64,000 nt of DNA from Dipteris shenzhenensis (taxonomy: Eukaryota > Polypodiophyta > Polypodiopsida > Gleicheniales): the NCBI GenBank assembly GCA_047967505.1, contig CM106538.1. One strand, written 5' to 3'. Positions 46,653 to 57,870 of the stretch are shown here, piece after piece (position 1 is the first letter of the stretch; each line of letters starts with the position of its first letter). The position numbers and the translations under genes are program-made. The notes beneath the pieces were generated by a model. It worked only from the letters and a program-made list of their open reading frames with translations. It was not told the DNA's origin and made no database searches.

Positions 46653-46679
46653 AGAGAGGGAGAGGGGGGAGAGAGAGAG
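46591..46679. repeat. (TG)n-G17-(TG)n-(GA)n microsatellite
   Basis: An uninterrupted run of about 17 G lies between two (TG)n tracts, followed by (GA)n and GGGAGA words, abutting tail copy e. Confidence 0.9.
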
Positions 46680-46860
46680 TTGTCAATGTTTATGGAAGAC
46701 CGTAAGGGTCTATCAAACCAAAACAAAGTGTTGTAGTAACAATAGTACTCATAAGAAGTGATATAAGAAGCAAGTTGCTAGCACCCAAGACAATAAAAAT
46801 CAAAGAGACATATACATGTACACAAAGGATGATAATTGTGGAGTGATTGAATGATCATTG
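46680..46860 (-). mobile_element. Retroelement 3'-tail module, copy e
   Basis: Follows (GA)n. It has agaccgtaagggtct (46698-46712) and tagcacccaagacaat, matching the hairpin and the acccaag block of copies a and d. Confidence 0.5.
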
Positions 46861-46888
46861 GTCCATTCAAGGCTTACACCTCTCTATA

Positions 46889-47068
46889 CACGCTCCCAAG
46901 AGACTCTCAGTCTATAACTAATGCTTGGTGTTTATCTCTTTTGTGTGTGTTTTGTCCCATAGGCCCGTGGGGCCTATGTTTGGTGTTTATCTCTTTTGTG
47001 TGTGTTTTGTCCCATAGGGCCGTGAGGCCTCCCGAGGACGTTAATATATCTTTCTTTCTTTCTTTCTA
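46889..47068 (+). mobile_element. Retroelement 3'-tail module, copy f
   Basis: Plus-strand tail. GTCCCATAGGGCCGTGAGGC (47009-47028), then CTCCCGAGGACGTTAATATA, then (CTTT)n. The stem is AGGGCC with GGCCT, a different sequence from copies a-e but still paired. A 60-bp unit (ttggtgtttatctcttttgtg, then gttttgtcccatag) is duplicated just upstream at 46925 and 46980, giving two hairpins in a row. Confidence 0.6.
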
Positions 47069-48960
47069 TATATGCAGTTCATATCACGTAGCTCTATCAA
47101 ACTAACAAGTGGTGTGGTAGGACGACACCCTCCCGAAATGTCTAGGATATATCTCTTACCATCAACTTGTAATTCCTTAGTCACAACCAAAATTCCCCTA
47201 GATATACAATACCTAGACCCTTTGTCAAGTATGAGGGCCCCCTCTTCAGGAAGGATACATATGTGACATCGCATGCCCTAGTGCATCATATGTAGCTCAT
47301 TTCTACTTTTGCCCATGCTCTGGGGTCCCTCGCCTTGAAAAAGAGCCGTGATGAGTCTTTGTTGGCTATGCATTATGATTTCCTCAAGTGTCCTCATGGC
47401 TAGACATTTCTCATATGCAAAACCCATGAGGCCAGACAAGGATCCAAAATAATTTTAAACAAAAAAATAGAGCCTCCTTTTGGTCTCATGGTAAACTATG
47501 ACATCTAAGGATCCAATGCTAAATTGTGAGGTGTGCTTCCACAGTGACAATCAGAGTTGTATTGCTCTTGCCACGAATCTTGTGTTTCATGCTCGCACCA
47601 AGTAAATTGAGATCGAGTACCACTGTCACGAGGACGTGGGGTTGTAGGACGTTGGTTTTGCGGCTCTCGTAATTTGCGCGTAACTGCCTTGAGCCTTTGG
47701 GACGCGAGGGTCCGGCCATGTGTGCGGGACTTGGGGAATTAAAATTCCCTAGTGGGCCCTTGGGAATTGTGAATGTGCGCCCAATTACTAGGCAATTAAT
47801 TCCTAGGGCCAAAGTGTGCAACAAGGGGCCAAAAGAATAGTGCAATTAAAAATTGCTACTTTCAGCACATGGGCCTTCTTTTGGATCTAGAAGGCCAGAA
47901 ATAGCCCCAGAAGGAGCCATAGCAGATTTCAAGGTTTGCCAGAGCCTACTAGAGCTGCCAGAGGAATTTGCCACCTGCCAAAGCCTGCCAAGTGCTACCA
48001 GATCAAAATCGCAATCTCCCAGGAGGCTGCCAGGGAGTTGCAGGAGAAATCGCAATTTGCCCAGGGACCTGCCTAGGAAATTCACAGTTGATCAGGAGTT
48101 GTTCCAGGAGTTGCGATTGGTTTTTGGGCTGTCCAAGAGCTGCTACCAGGTGCTGTGAATTGTTTCTGGCTGAACAGGAGCTGTCTACAGGGATTTCAAC
48201 CTGTTTTCTGCTTGCTTTTTGGGCTGTTGTTGCTGGTTTTGCTGTTCTCCAGGCTTGGAAGACTTCTCCTAAGCTGTTTCTGGGCCAGGCCAGAGCTGGA
48301 TCTAATGTTTCTCGCTGGATTTAGGGTTTTCCAGCCCCATGACCTGTTTTCAGAGGATTCTTGGCGAAGGAAGGCTTCTCTTTGCCTTGTTGCTGGCTGG
48401 TTATTGCGTTGGAATTGATTCCTCGCAGGGAAGGTGGATTTATGCAGTGGTTTGTGGCCAGGAAAGCCCCAGGTTGATTTCGACCTGTCTTGGGATAGCG
48501 ATTTGGTTTGATTGCACCAAAATATAGCTGTGTGGGAGCTGTCTTGCAGTTGTGCAGCCGTGTCTGGCTGGTTGGGCACTTGGTTGTGCAATTGCAGGTG
48601 TGGCACAGACAGTGCATGCTTTTGGGGTCTCTGCTGCATAATTTGGTTGGCTGAGGACACAGGGTTGTTGAGTAATTGGATGCCATTTCACTATTTGGAG
48701 TTGAGAAGGGAATTATGGGGTGGGCTGGACAGGGAGTCTGCAGGCGTTGGTTTGCCTGTGGTGCATCTTCCCAGAGACCTTTGTAATCAGCCGCTTGGCT
48801 TCAAATGCATACCGCAAGGAGCGCCAACATTTGGGGCCAATCGATGTCCTTGTATCTAAAAAGGAGCGCTCTAGCTCTCTTGTGATTTAATCTGTGGTGC
48901 ATAATTACTTGTCAATTTACTGTGTGTGCTGTAATTAAGTAGATCCTACCACCCTTTACG
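47069..48960. other. Unassigned; possibly part of a rearranged Copia element
   Basis: No coding motif recognised. 47850-48850 has many ccag/gccag-rich words and plus-strand short frames without family resemblance. Its position before a Copia RNase H end suggests retroelement origin. Confidence 0.3.
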
Positions 48961-49133
48961 TTGTTAAGGCTACTATGTCCAGGAGAAGGTTCTTGATGAC
49001 GTGATCCAGTTGACGTATTGCAGGACGGAGGACAACAAGGCGGACTCTTAACCAAGCCCTTGGCACAACAACAGCTGCTTAGCGATCATTCCAGCTCCGT
49101 CCGGAAGATTCATAATCCAAGAGCTGAGAGGAA
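48961..49133 (+). pseudogene. Copia RNase H C-terminus
   Basis: The frame reads YYVQEKVLDDVIQLTYCRTE, then DNKAD, then after a one-base shift LLTKPLA (49049-49069). This is the standard end of Copia pol (YCxTxxNxADxLTKPL). A probable LTR start, TGTTAGAGTTCATCTCC, follows at about 49135, as expected for the 3' end of a Copia element. The rest of pol is not found upstream. Confidence 0.7.
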
Positions 49134-49134
49134 A

Positions 49135-49560
49135 TGTTAGAGTTCATCTCCTGTCTCCTTGAGTGAGGGCCTTGGTTGTGGGTTTGCCCGCCCATGTGAG
49201 GGACTGTTAGGGCCATTGTTGTGGGTTTGCCCGCCCCAAAGAGGCAGAGGGGGTTCACCATGGAGGTCTACATGTTCATGGCCCTAGGCATGGCTGTCTG
49301 CCCCTGTTTCGAGGTCATGGAGGGGCCGACATCTGACCGGAGTAGTGCGGGGGTCTGCAGGCCTGTCTCAGGCCTACTAGAGGCACCCGCCAAGTCTCTT
49401 GTATTCACTTCAAGATCCTATCCTCTGGAAACCTAGCTACCTAGCTTACTTAACGACTACATTCATTTGATCTTGAACCAATCGATTGTGTATTATTGCT
49501 CAATATCTCTTTATTTCATGTGGGAGCTTGGTACATGGTCATGTGTATGTAAGTCTACAA
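49135..49560 (+). repeat. Probable Copia 3' LTR
   Basis: Starts TGTTAGAGTT just after the pol end. It contains a short direct repeat ttgtgggtttgcccgcc (49174 and 49219). No partner LTR was found, so the end is uncertain. Confidence 0.4.
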
Positions 49561-50395
49561 AAAAACTTGATGCACTTGATGACCTTTAGATTTTCACCTT
49601 CAAGGACCCAAGCTTCAAAGATCTCTACTATGTAGCTTGCAAGAAGCCCTTGTTGGTAGCTCCTTACAATAAGGAGCACCCTTGTATGTGCGCCTCTATT
49701 GATCAACATGGAAACACAAGCTAGCTATTCCAAATGTACCAAAGCTTTCAAAACTACAGGAAAATTGAAAGCCAGTGTTGGCTAGTAGATTTAAGGTCAG
49801 CAGAAGGATTCAGCACCACTAGCGAACAAACTTCACGTTGTTTGGCAACATTGATGTACGGCAGCGGATTGTAGGGAGTTGATCAAAGACTTCAATGTAA
49901 GGGTTTGGGTTGTTTGGTTGGTTATGTGATTATAGTAGGGCACGACAAAAGGACACTATGGACAATCTACGAACCGTACGAGCAACGCCACAAAGAAAAT
50001 TTCGAAGGTTATGTCAACCACAATTGCAACAAATACACTAAGGTAAATGAAACTTACTTATGACGTCACTTAATACATGGGAGATTGAGGGTGATTTGAT
50101 ATGCTCTGAATTGAGTTTCCAAGGCCTCTCTAGAATCAAAAAACATGGGTTATGCCTCGTCTAGGTAAGAAAGTCTACCTGTTAGTATCCACATATGTAG
50201 AATTTATATGCCAAAATCAAGTCTCTTTGACTTTGCTTTAGTGGTTTACAAAAGATTCGACTAAATAAGGTCTTTACGAACGAGCCATTCTATGGATAAA
50301 GACCTAGCTAACTAACCCAATCTAACCGATGATGGCCATGTAAATTCTTGGCTTTGGTAGTGTGTGTGTGTAGCTCTTTGCTCGAACATTGGCAA
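49561..50395. other. No recognised feature
   Basis: No gene, RNA or repeat recognised. Confidence 0.5.
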
Positions 50396-50690
50396 AAGCT
50401 TTGAACCGGACAAGATCACCTTCATCTACACTTTGGATGCATGTGGCAAGGTGGCAGCCCTAGAAGAGGGTCGACAGATTCATGCTTCTATTGGTAGCAA
50501 CAAATAGGAGTAGGATGTTGTTGTGGGGATAGCCCTCGTCCATGAGTTTGGCAAGTATAAAAGCCTGGATGATTCGAGAATTATTTTTTACAAAATGCCA
50601 CTGCAGAATGTGGTCTCTTGGAATGCCATTATAACGGCATGTGCCCAAAAAGGGCATGGCATGGATGCCCTAATTTTGAATTTATATATC
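50396..50690 (+). pseudogene. PPR-protein relic (PLS type)
   Basis: The plus-strand frame shows PDKITFIYTLDACGKVAAL, then EEGRQIHASI, a TAG at 50507-50509, VVVGIALVHEFGKYKSLDD, then MPLQNVVSWNAIITACAQ (about 50600-50650) and GHGMDAL. These are the repeating signatures of plant pentatricopeptide-repeat proteins that bind organellar RNA (EEGRQIH, VVSWNAII). Only about two repeats are left, with no start or end, so it is a dispersed fragment or a retro-copy scrap. Confidence 0.8.
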
Positions 50691-50699
50691 CCCTCCTTA

Positions 50700-51100
50700 C
50701 ATGTATTTTTGTAAATAGTATTTTCTCCTTTTGAGCCCTAATCTTAGATAAGTATTTTTGTAAATAGCATTTTCTCCTTTTGGGCCGTATAACAGGCCCA
50801 GATTGGTTGTTGGCCTGTCCCATACCTACTGCTGCAGCTACATCATGTAATGGACTGCCCTACGACAACGTTCTTGCAAAGAAGAAGACTAGGACTCAGG
50901 GTTCATCAACATGGCAAAGTTGGAACGAGGAGAGGAGAGAGGGCACAACTAGGATAACAAAAGACTAACTGTACACTAGATTAGTTGAAAAGAATGAATA
51001 TATACAGCACTGATTAGGTTTAAGACCTATTTGAAGACAACCAAATGCTCTGTAACCATGCCCAAGTTTAGGGGAGAAAGGAGAGAATGGAGATGGAGGG
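50700..51100. repeat. Local duplication and decayed LTR-like sequence
   Basis: The string tatttttgtaaatagtatttt and its variant with c occur at 50703 and 50752, each followed by ctccttttg. At 50966-50996, gactaactgtac then ttagttgaaaagaa resembles the LTR at 63.77-63.81 kb. Confidence 0.45.
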
Positions 51101-51410
51101 AAGAGGGCCAACTAGAGAGAACTCACAATGTAACCCATATGCCTTTCTAGCAGTTTACAAGTTAGTGCACTGCACATGCTGTTGAGATCGCCCCTCAACA
51201 TAACATTCCTAAGTATAGCTCCACCAGAGGTAGCAGATCTTTAAGACTACTGGATGTAAACTCAGGGTTTATGAATCTGAAGTCTGGGAAGTCTATGTGA
51301 ACTAACGACTGGAATGCTCTTCCCAAGATAGGTTAAGAAAGTGTGCTTACTTCGTAAGGCGGTATAAAGCATCAGTTAGTAGAGGACCAATTACTTCTTC
51401 TTCTTCTTCT
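51101..51410. other. Spacer ending in (TTC)n
   Basis: No gene. The (TTC)n run at 51393-51410 borders the 3' end of LINE-C. Confidence 0.55.
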
Positions 51411-51941
51411 TTTTCTTTCAAAGAAAGCAACCTTCTATTAATGCTTGAAAATTTTCATACAAGACAGCAGCCCCGAAGGTGCTGAGTATGGAAAAAACCA
51501 AAAAAGGCTGAAAGAAAGAAACCAGCCTGTTCCAGAGAAACCCAACTCACTGCCTAGGGGATCTCTGGAACTGGGGCTAACAGCCAAGTGGGGGGACTGA
51601 ATCCCTCGCGGAGTGAAGATGTAGAAAACTCCTACAGGCCAAGCCTTGCAGAAACGAGCACGCCTCTCAATAAGTCCCACGCTCCCAGGTGGACCGTAGA
51701 GTGTAAATGATATCCTGCCAGATGGCAACTAGGGTAGCCAAGGGTGGAACCGGGTGCTCACCATCACAAGGCTGCAGCGAGCAACCCAAATGTTCCAAGC
51801 CGTGATGCTGGCTACCACCTCCCAAACACTGTCCTCCCTAGGAGGAGGAGGAGCTTGGCTGTCAGGAGGGACTGCCTCGTGGAGTGCAATCCTCTGGATG
51901 CTCTGACCCTGTATCCGGTAGGTTGGGGAGATCTCATCAAT

Positions 51942-54900
51942 CTAAACCGTGTCCCCTCCCTCTATCAACCAAGCCACCATCCCCCAGGTGTAGTCTCTAT
52001 GAAGACTCTGCATATGTGTCATGATCCTGAGGGCTCCCATCCAGATCCTCACTACGCTACGACAGCTCCACAGGCAATGCGGGATAGTCTCCATGACACC
52101 ATCAGAGCAACAATGGCATTGCCCCTCCGCTCGCATCTGCTCCAACCACAGTCTGATGGGCAAGCCTCCATGGGCAGCCAGCCAGAAGAAGTATGAGATC
52201 TTCCTCGGCCGCAAGCTGGACCACAACCGCGTCCAAAACCTGGAGCGAACATCCTGGGGCACTCTCTGGGTCACCCAATGTCTCTCCCTCGAAAAATTCC
52301 GCCTCGACAAGTCCATCTGAAGCCTCCTACCAATCCGTGTGGTGTAGGAAAAGAAGGGCACCTCATCCACCAGCTCAGCTAGACCGCCCCTGCAGGGCCA
52401 TAACCACTCTCCCGGATCCCACTGGACCTCCCTCAGGGGTCTACACTCCCACAGCCAAAGGCACCATCTAGAGGCGTCCTGCTCTGAGATACTGGGAGGG
52501 TCAATGTGCCACTCCTTCCCCAAACGTCCTACCACTTTGATCATCTGCCAGTGAATCCCATCAAGACTCCCATCCATCTCGGGGTCTCTCTCACTGAGTG
52601 GCTGAAGTAGGCCTCTAGGTCCTACACGGAAGAAGCCACAGTGCGTGCTGTCGTGCTGCATCAACATCCTCAAGGAAACACCAGTACGGGAAAACTGCCC
52701 CAACCATCTGCTATCTCTTCAAACGTGAAGTCCAACCCACCAAAACTCAAGAATGGCTAAGTCAATCTCGCCCATCCGCTGCCCTGTCCCTCGCAGATGC
52801 GCTAGGGTGTCAAGCCTCGCCTCTCTCTCAATAGGTAGTCTGCTCCAACGGCCAAAGGACCCTGCTGGACCATTGTCTCACTGTGCCCAACCAATGTGAG
52901 TCCGCTGTCCAAGCATACGTCCCTCCTGATCTCTGATCTTTGAGTGCCACATAAGGGGCTGGCGCTCAAACTCCTCTCTGCATCTGGGCGGAGCACGGAT
53001 GAGACCCCCTGCTAGTCTCTGCCATACTTTGTGAAGACTCCTCATCAGAAGGAAGCCCTTCCCCGTAAGGGGTACCTCTGAGAAGATCCATGTATGTGAA
53101 GGCTGCTGAGCCTCTGAGAAGATCCATCTATGTGAAGGCTGCCACTCTCCCCCACTGCATGGGGTGTTCCTCAGAAGCCCTCGCTGTAAGAAGAGCTTCC
53201 AAGACTCTGCACCTGAGGTGAGGCCACGAACCACCAACTTGCCCAGAAGGGCCCTGCTCTGCATCTTATGATCAATGACACCCAAGCCTCCCAGATGATG
53301 TCGGTAAGATGGGGCCGTAATCGCAAACTCAAAACCTTGGCGAGGATCTTGTATGCAGTATCAAGCAGAGTGATCGGCCTCCACTGTCGGATGTCTGACC
53401 TGTATCCCCCTTTCGGGATCAAACAAATCCACCCCCTCCTCAAGTAATGAGGAAGAAGGCATGTGTCAAAAATCTCCTGGCAAGCAAAACGGAAGGGGGT
53501 GGAGATAATCTCCCAGAAGTTCCAAAAGAAGGTCGAAGTCAAGCCATCCTTACTCGGGCACTTCTCGGTCGGGAGAGCCTTGAGGACTTCCCAGAGCTCC
53601 TCATCTATGAAAGGCCCCTCAAGTCTGCTGCATAAGTCCTGCGAGACTACTGTCGGAACGTCATCCCAAACTAGCTCTCGGGCCACAAGACCAACTGGGG
53701 TCATCCTCTCCGTCTGAAAGAGCTGGCTGTAAAAACCAGTGGTCATGTCCAGAATCTCCTGCGGGTCACTGTGCATGATGCCCTGCGAGTCCCGGAGACG
53801 TAGCTGTGTGCCTGCCGATCAAGGCCCAGTGGTGTCTAAGAACTGCTTCTTCGTCCTGTCCCCCTGTCGATCGGGGCTCGAGAGGAGTGATAGGAGAACT
53901 CAGCCCGCCGCAACTCTGTGTCCTGAAGCTCGAGACGAGCGCTCTCGAATCTGTCACTAAGCCACTGAGAACCTGGGTCCTGCTCCCTCAGCCTCTCAAT
54001 GGAGGCGAGGTCTCTCCTCAAAGCCCACTCACGCTCTTGAAGGATCCTCCTCCACCTAAGGGCGTGAGCCTACAGCTCCTCACTGCTTCTCTTAATTGCA
54101 TCAGCCACCCACGCAGCCTAGCCTTCACACGGTGTCATCTCTGACTGCTTCCAAATCCCTACCATGACCTGCTTAATCTCCTCGTCTTGCAGGAGGTCCT
54201 CTAGAATGCGGACCCCTTTCTCTAGAATGCAGACCCCTTTCTAGGGGAGACCTCGGCGGGGCTGATCCAAGTGAAGTACCACTAGAGAGTGGTCTGACAT
54301 CGTGGTACCTGCCAGAATCTTGCCAAATCCGCCTCTCTGTAGTGCCTAGTCCCCAACATAGAAACGGTCTAATCTCTCTAGCAATCCATCATGTCTCCTC
54401 TGTCCAAAGGAGAAGAGAAGGCTGCTAGGTGTCCTGCTGAAATTTGGGTCTCTCCACGGGTCTCTGCCACTGATCATGAAAATGAACTGCTCCCAGGTGC
54501 TACACTCTGTTGCTGGCATCTCAGAGAAGAGGTGCCGCCCTGCTTGTCTTCCCCAAACTCCAGGTTGTTGAAGTCACCTCCAACAATCCAAGAGTCTACA
54601 TTCGAAAGACACTCTGACAGCCTCAGCCAAAAGGCCGGGCAATGCTGTCTACACGCTGGGGCATACACATTCAAGATCCCAATCCTGGACTCTCCCGTCC
54701 GAACTCCCATCCAAACTGCCCGTCAATGAGCTCGTCCTTATTGTAGACCTCTAGAGCCAAAGTCTGTGAGACTGAGATGCAGATCCCTCCGCCTTGTCCT
54801 ACTGTGGAAGACCAATCCTGTGGACCTCTCCCTCGGAGAAGGTGATGGTGTCGTCTAATGTCTGCAGCTGAAAACATGTGCTCCTGAATCATAAGGAAGT

Positions 54901-55060
54901 CCACTGCCCGAACTACCACTGCCCTCTGCAACTCCTACCGGAGTATCAGGTACTACGGCTGGCTACGAACATGGTCGTGGAGCCCGTGTACGTTCCAACT
55001 CACTATGGTCCAGCTCATGAGGACAGGAGAGTCGGGAACAAGGCTCTCCTGTGAGTGCAC
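51942..55060 (-). pseudogene. LINE-C ORF2: endonuclease, RT, zf-RVT
   Basis: Endonuclease start SWNVHGLHDHVRS (about 55000-54960). LNVYAPACR and SWIVGGDFNNLE (about 54590-54565) hold the GDFN motif. RT N-terminal pieces include KCPSKDGLTSTFFW (about 53560), ICLIPKGGYRSDIRQWRPIT and a LLDTAYKILAKVLSLRLRP region (about 53360). The palm with YADD was not found. After a break near 53170, a thumb-like region and zf-RVT occur: FWLAAHGGLPIRLWL then CHCCSDGVMETIPHCLWSC (about 52130-52060). A TGG-type stretch follows to 51740. The reading frame is broken many times. It is a dead LINE polyprotein. Confidence 0.75.
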
Positions 55061-56219
55061 TGGTGCTTGTCCCATAAAGACTGCCTTATGCGACTTGTTG
55101 GAGGTTTGGAGGGTGAGTAGTCGGTGTTTGTGCGGCGTCATACTAGGGTAGATACCGGCTCAATACCGATCTTCAGTGCCCATTTCATTATGAAGGAGGC
55201 TTCCACCCCAAACAGCTCCGCACATTTCTGGAGGGACCAGAAGTGTGCCTGCTCCACCTTTGCCTCCAACGGGCGGCAATCTGATGATCGCAGAGAGAGG
55301 GACAGGGTTGACCAAGAGGCCTCGAAGGAGGAACATTAGGAGCCACCTCTCCCAGCGATAGGGGCCATCGCCCATCCAAACGATCCTCCAACTTTGGAGG
55401 TTCAGCCTCCGCATCCACCCTTGCAGCAGCAATGAGCACCACGAGCTTCAGATGCGGCGACGTTGAAAGTCACAGACGCTAGCCCGATTGGGGGCCGCGG
55501 AGGAGCCGATCCAGAGTCCTCGCGAGCCTGATCAACAGAGGGGCTTGAGGTCGTTCTTATCCCTCCTCCCTAACTCCCTCCCTCTCTTCCTCTTCACTTC
55601 CCCTTCCCCCTCCAGGGTTTCCCTGTCCCCTCCTCCTCCTCCGCCCTCCTCCTATGGTCACTCTCACCACCCGTCCCCCTCCCTCTGTCCCCCGCATCCC
55701 TACCCCTTCCTCTCTCGCCGTCCCCCTCTCCACTTCAGTAGTAGGTTCTTCTGCTTCGACACCTCTCTGCCAGTAGGCAAGGGAACGATGACGTCCCCTT
55801 TTGCTTCCTCATCGCAGTAGCACGTCTGTTCAGGGAGGGATTCTGAAGGACGAGGCTCGTCCTCCCGATTAGCAGCTCCCAACCTCTAGCCTGGGCGTCC
55901 CTTACCGCGGGACTTCTGGAGGTTAGGACCTTGGAACTATCTGGAGATTCCAAACTCAGATTCTCTACCATTGGAGGTAACGCTCATGGTTCTTCATCCC
56001 CGAAAGGGGGGTTTGATCTGTGCAGTGGGATCTCAGACACACCCTGTTTGGGGATTTTCGTTTGCCTCCACAGGGTTGGAGAAGTGGTTCCTGGAGGTGT
56101 TCGATGCTATTTTGGGAAATCAGATTACACTCATGATGGATGAGTGGATGGGGCCACAGGGACTAGACCTTTGGTCGCCTGCGGCGCTTGCGGGCCTGCT
56201 TGCTTGGTTTCTTTTTCTT

Positions 56220-57024
56220 TTTAACCTGGGTACAGTCCCCTTCTGAGGAAGTAACCCATGGGTCTGAGACTCCTGCTTCTACTTGAGAGGACACTAGACT
56301 CGGGCCTGTTGACTCTGTCTACTCTGCGGGGGAGATGGAGAAGGCGCACGAGAGAGGCCACGGGAGAAATCTTTGGCGAGGTGACCCATCTATCTGCACC
56401 GAAAACACTGGCTTGGTAACCTGACAATCTCCACCCTCTGGTGAAGTGTGCCCCCTTCAAGAATCTCGAGAAGGATCAACTCTGGGAGGGACTCTAGACT
56501 CTCAACCATCAATCTGATCATGGGGACTCCGTCATCTGCTAGAACTGAGGCAGCCGACTCTGGCAAGGACTCGAGCACTGTGCCAAATGCCCGACCAATG
56601 GAAGGGAGGATGGCTCGATACTCCTTGGGAAGCCCTAGGAAGCGGAGTGTAACCGAAAAATGTGGAACATGGTGTGTCATATCCATGTCCTCCACTGTGA
56701 ACCCATGATACCAAGGAAAGAGGTAAACAAGATGCCGGCCAAGGAGGATGGGGCTCTGCTTCACAAGTGTCGAGGCAGTGTCGAGGGAGCTCAACTGGAT
56801 GAGGAAAACGCCTCTTCCATAGATGGTGACCTCCTAGATGTGGTCTCCCTCTAATGCCAAGCTCGCCTAGATCCACTCTCGCACCTGTCTCCGTATAGAC
56901 GTGAGGCCCACAATTCTGCCCACAAGTACCTTGTCCTGGAGGGACTGAACTGCCTACTGTACCTGTTGCTTGTCAGCTAGGAAGAGAAGAACCTTAACGA
57001 CTGTGGGAGTCGAGGGTGCTGCCA
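56220..57024 (-). pseudogene. LINE-C ORF1 (DUF4283-like, zinc knuckle)
   Basis: The probable start is ATG at 57024, before APSTPTVVKVLLFLADKQ. Then come LVGRIVGLTSIRRQVREWI (about 56930-56875) and a GVFLIQLSSLDTASTLVK segment. The LPKEYRAILPSIGRAFGTVL region (about 56645-56580) is next, as in plant LINE ORF1 DUF4283 proteins. A knuckle CFRCR-stop-MGHLAKDF lies at about 56370-56405. The stop is TAG where CFRCRQxGH is the usual sequence, so Gln is expected. The last Cys is Phe. It would bind element RNA. Confidence 0.65.
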
Positions 57025-57059
57025 TAGAGCCCCTCTGGCCAAACCAAGGGTCACCACCA

Positions 57060-57470
57060 AGATTTTCTTTCACCTTAACAAGCACAAATGCTCCCGCTGC
57101 AGGGAGGAAGAAGAGAAAAAAAGGGAGGGGGGAGAGGAAGAAGGGCATCCGAGGGGGAGGCGAAGGCGAAGAGGCGGAGGAGAGAGATGGAGAGGGCAGA
57201 AGGGAAGGTAGAAGGGAGAAGGAGAAGGAGAGAAGAAGGAGAGGAGGAGGAGAGAAGGAGGGAGTGAAGGGGTGGAGGTGCAGGGGGAGGAGGAAGATGG
57301 GCGGAGTGAAAGGATGGAGGGGGAGGCGAAATGGTCGGGGGGGGGGGCTGGCGGGGGAGGCGGAAGGGATAGAAGGCGGGGGGGCGAAATGGCAAGGGAG
57401 GAGGGGCGGAGCGGGGGTGGAGGAGCAGCGAGGGGCGGAAGGAGTTGGATTGAGAATGCCAAGTAGCAAG
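57060..57470. repeat. Purine-rich low-complexity tract (LINE-C 5' region)
   Basis: About 400 bp of gga, gag and ggag words on the plus strand, with a run of ten G near 57338. Frames across it are Pro/Leu/Ser- or Gly/Arg/Glu-rich artefacts. Confidence 0.8.
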
Positions 57471-57870
57471 TGTCTCATGCTCATGTGAAGCACAATGTTC
57501 AGTACCACTTCACCAGGGAGGTGATGCATGTGGAGCAAGCTGCCCGTCAGTCTCTGCCTCGAAGAGTTGTCCACGTAAGGAAGCCTGAGTGGAGCAGAGA
57601 GAGAGAGAGAGAATAAAAGCAAAGTCAGAAAGAAAACTAGGGACAAGCAGATTCATCATTACCCAAAATTATGTGCCTTCTGGATTTCAAAAGCTTCTTG
57701 TATATCATTGGCGAACTGTGTTCTTATCAACAGATAGAAACAAAGCAAATGATGTTGTGCGGAATAAGTTCCTAGAACCCAAGACCTAAAGTACCACCTG
57801 GACATTTCTATGAGTTAAACAATAAATACAAGGTTCTTTTTCAAGATGAACATAAATTCTAGAAAGGATT
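57471..57870. other. 3' flank of the host gene
   Basis: Contains a short (GA)n at 57597-57612. A downstream exon of the neighbouring gene could lie here, but I see no clear one. Confidence 0.4.

Larger units (their letters stand above)
51411..57470 (-). mobile_element. LINE-C, decayed DUF4283-type L1 element
   Basis: Read on the minus strand: a pyrimidine-rich 5' region (57470-57060), ORF1 with a DUF4283-like domain and a CCHC knuckle, ORF2 with endonuclease, RT and zf-RVT, and a tail ending in an A/G-rich run followed by (GAA)n. ORF1 with DUF4283 plus a knuckle and ORF2 is the usual plant L1 plan. The element is about 6 kb, nearly full length, but stops and frameshifts throughout make it old. 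The middle of the RT appears deleted. It ends about 0.4 kb downstream of the host gene. Confidence 0.8.

Noticed and set aside
47850-48860. Several 80-155-codon frames on both strands
   Set aside because: Overlapping frames of similar length on both strands reflect few stop words in ccag/tgcc-rich sequence; none shows a family motif.
56954-57646. 230-codon Pro/Leu/Ser-rich minus-strand frame
   Set aside because: It covers the polypyrimidine 5' region of LINE-C; only the last 25 codons match the ORF1 start.
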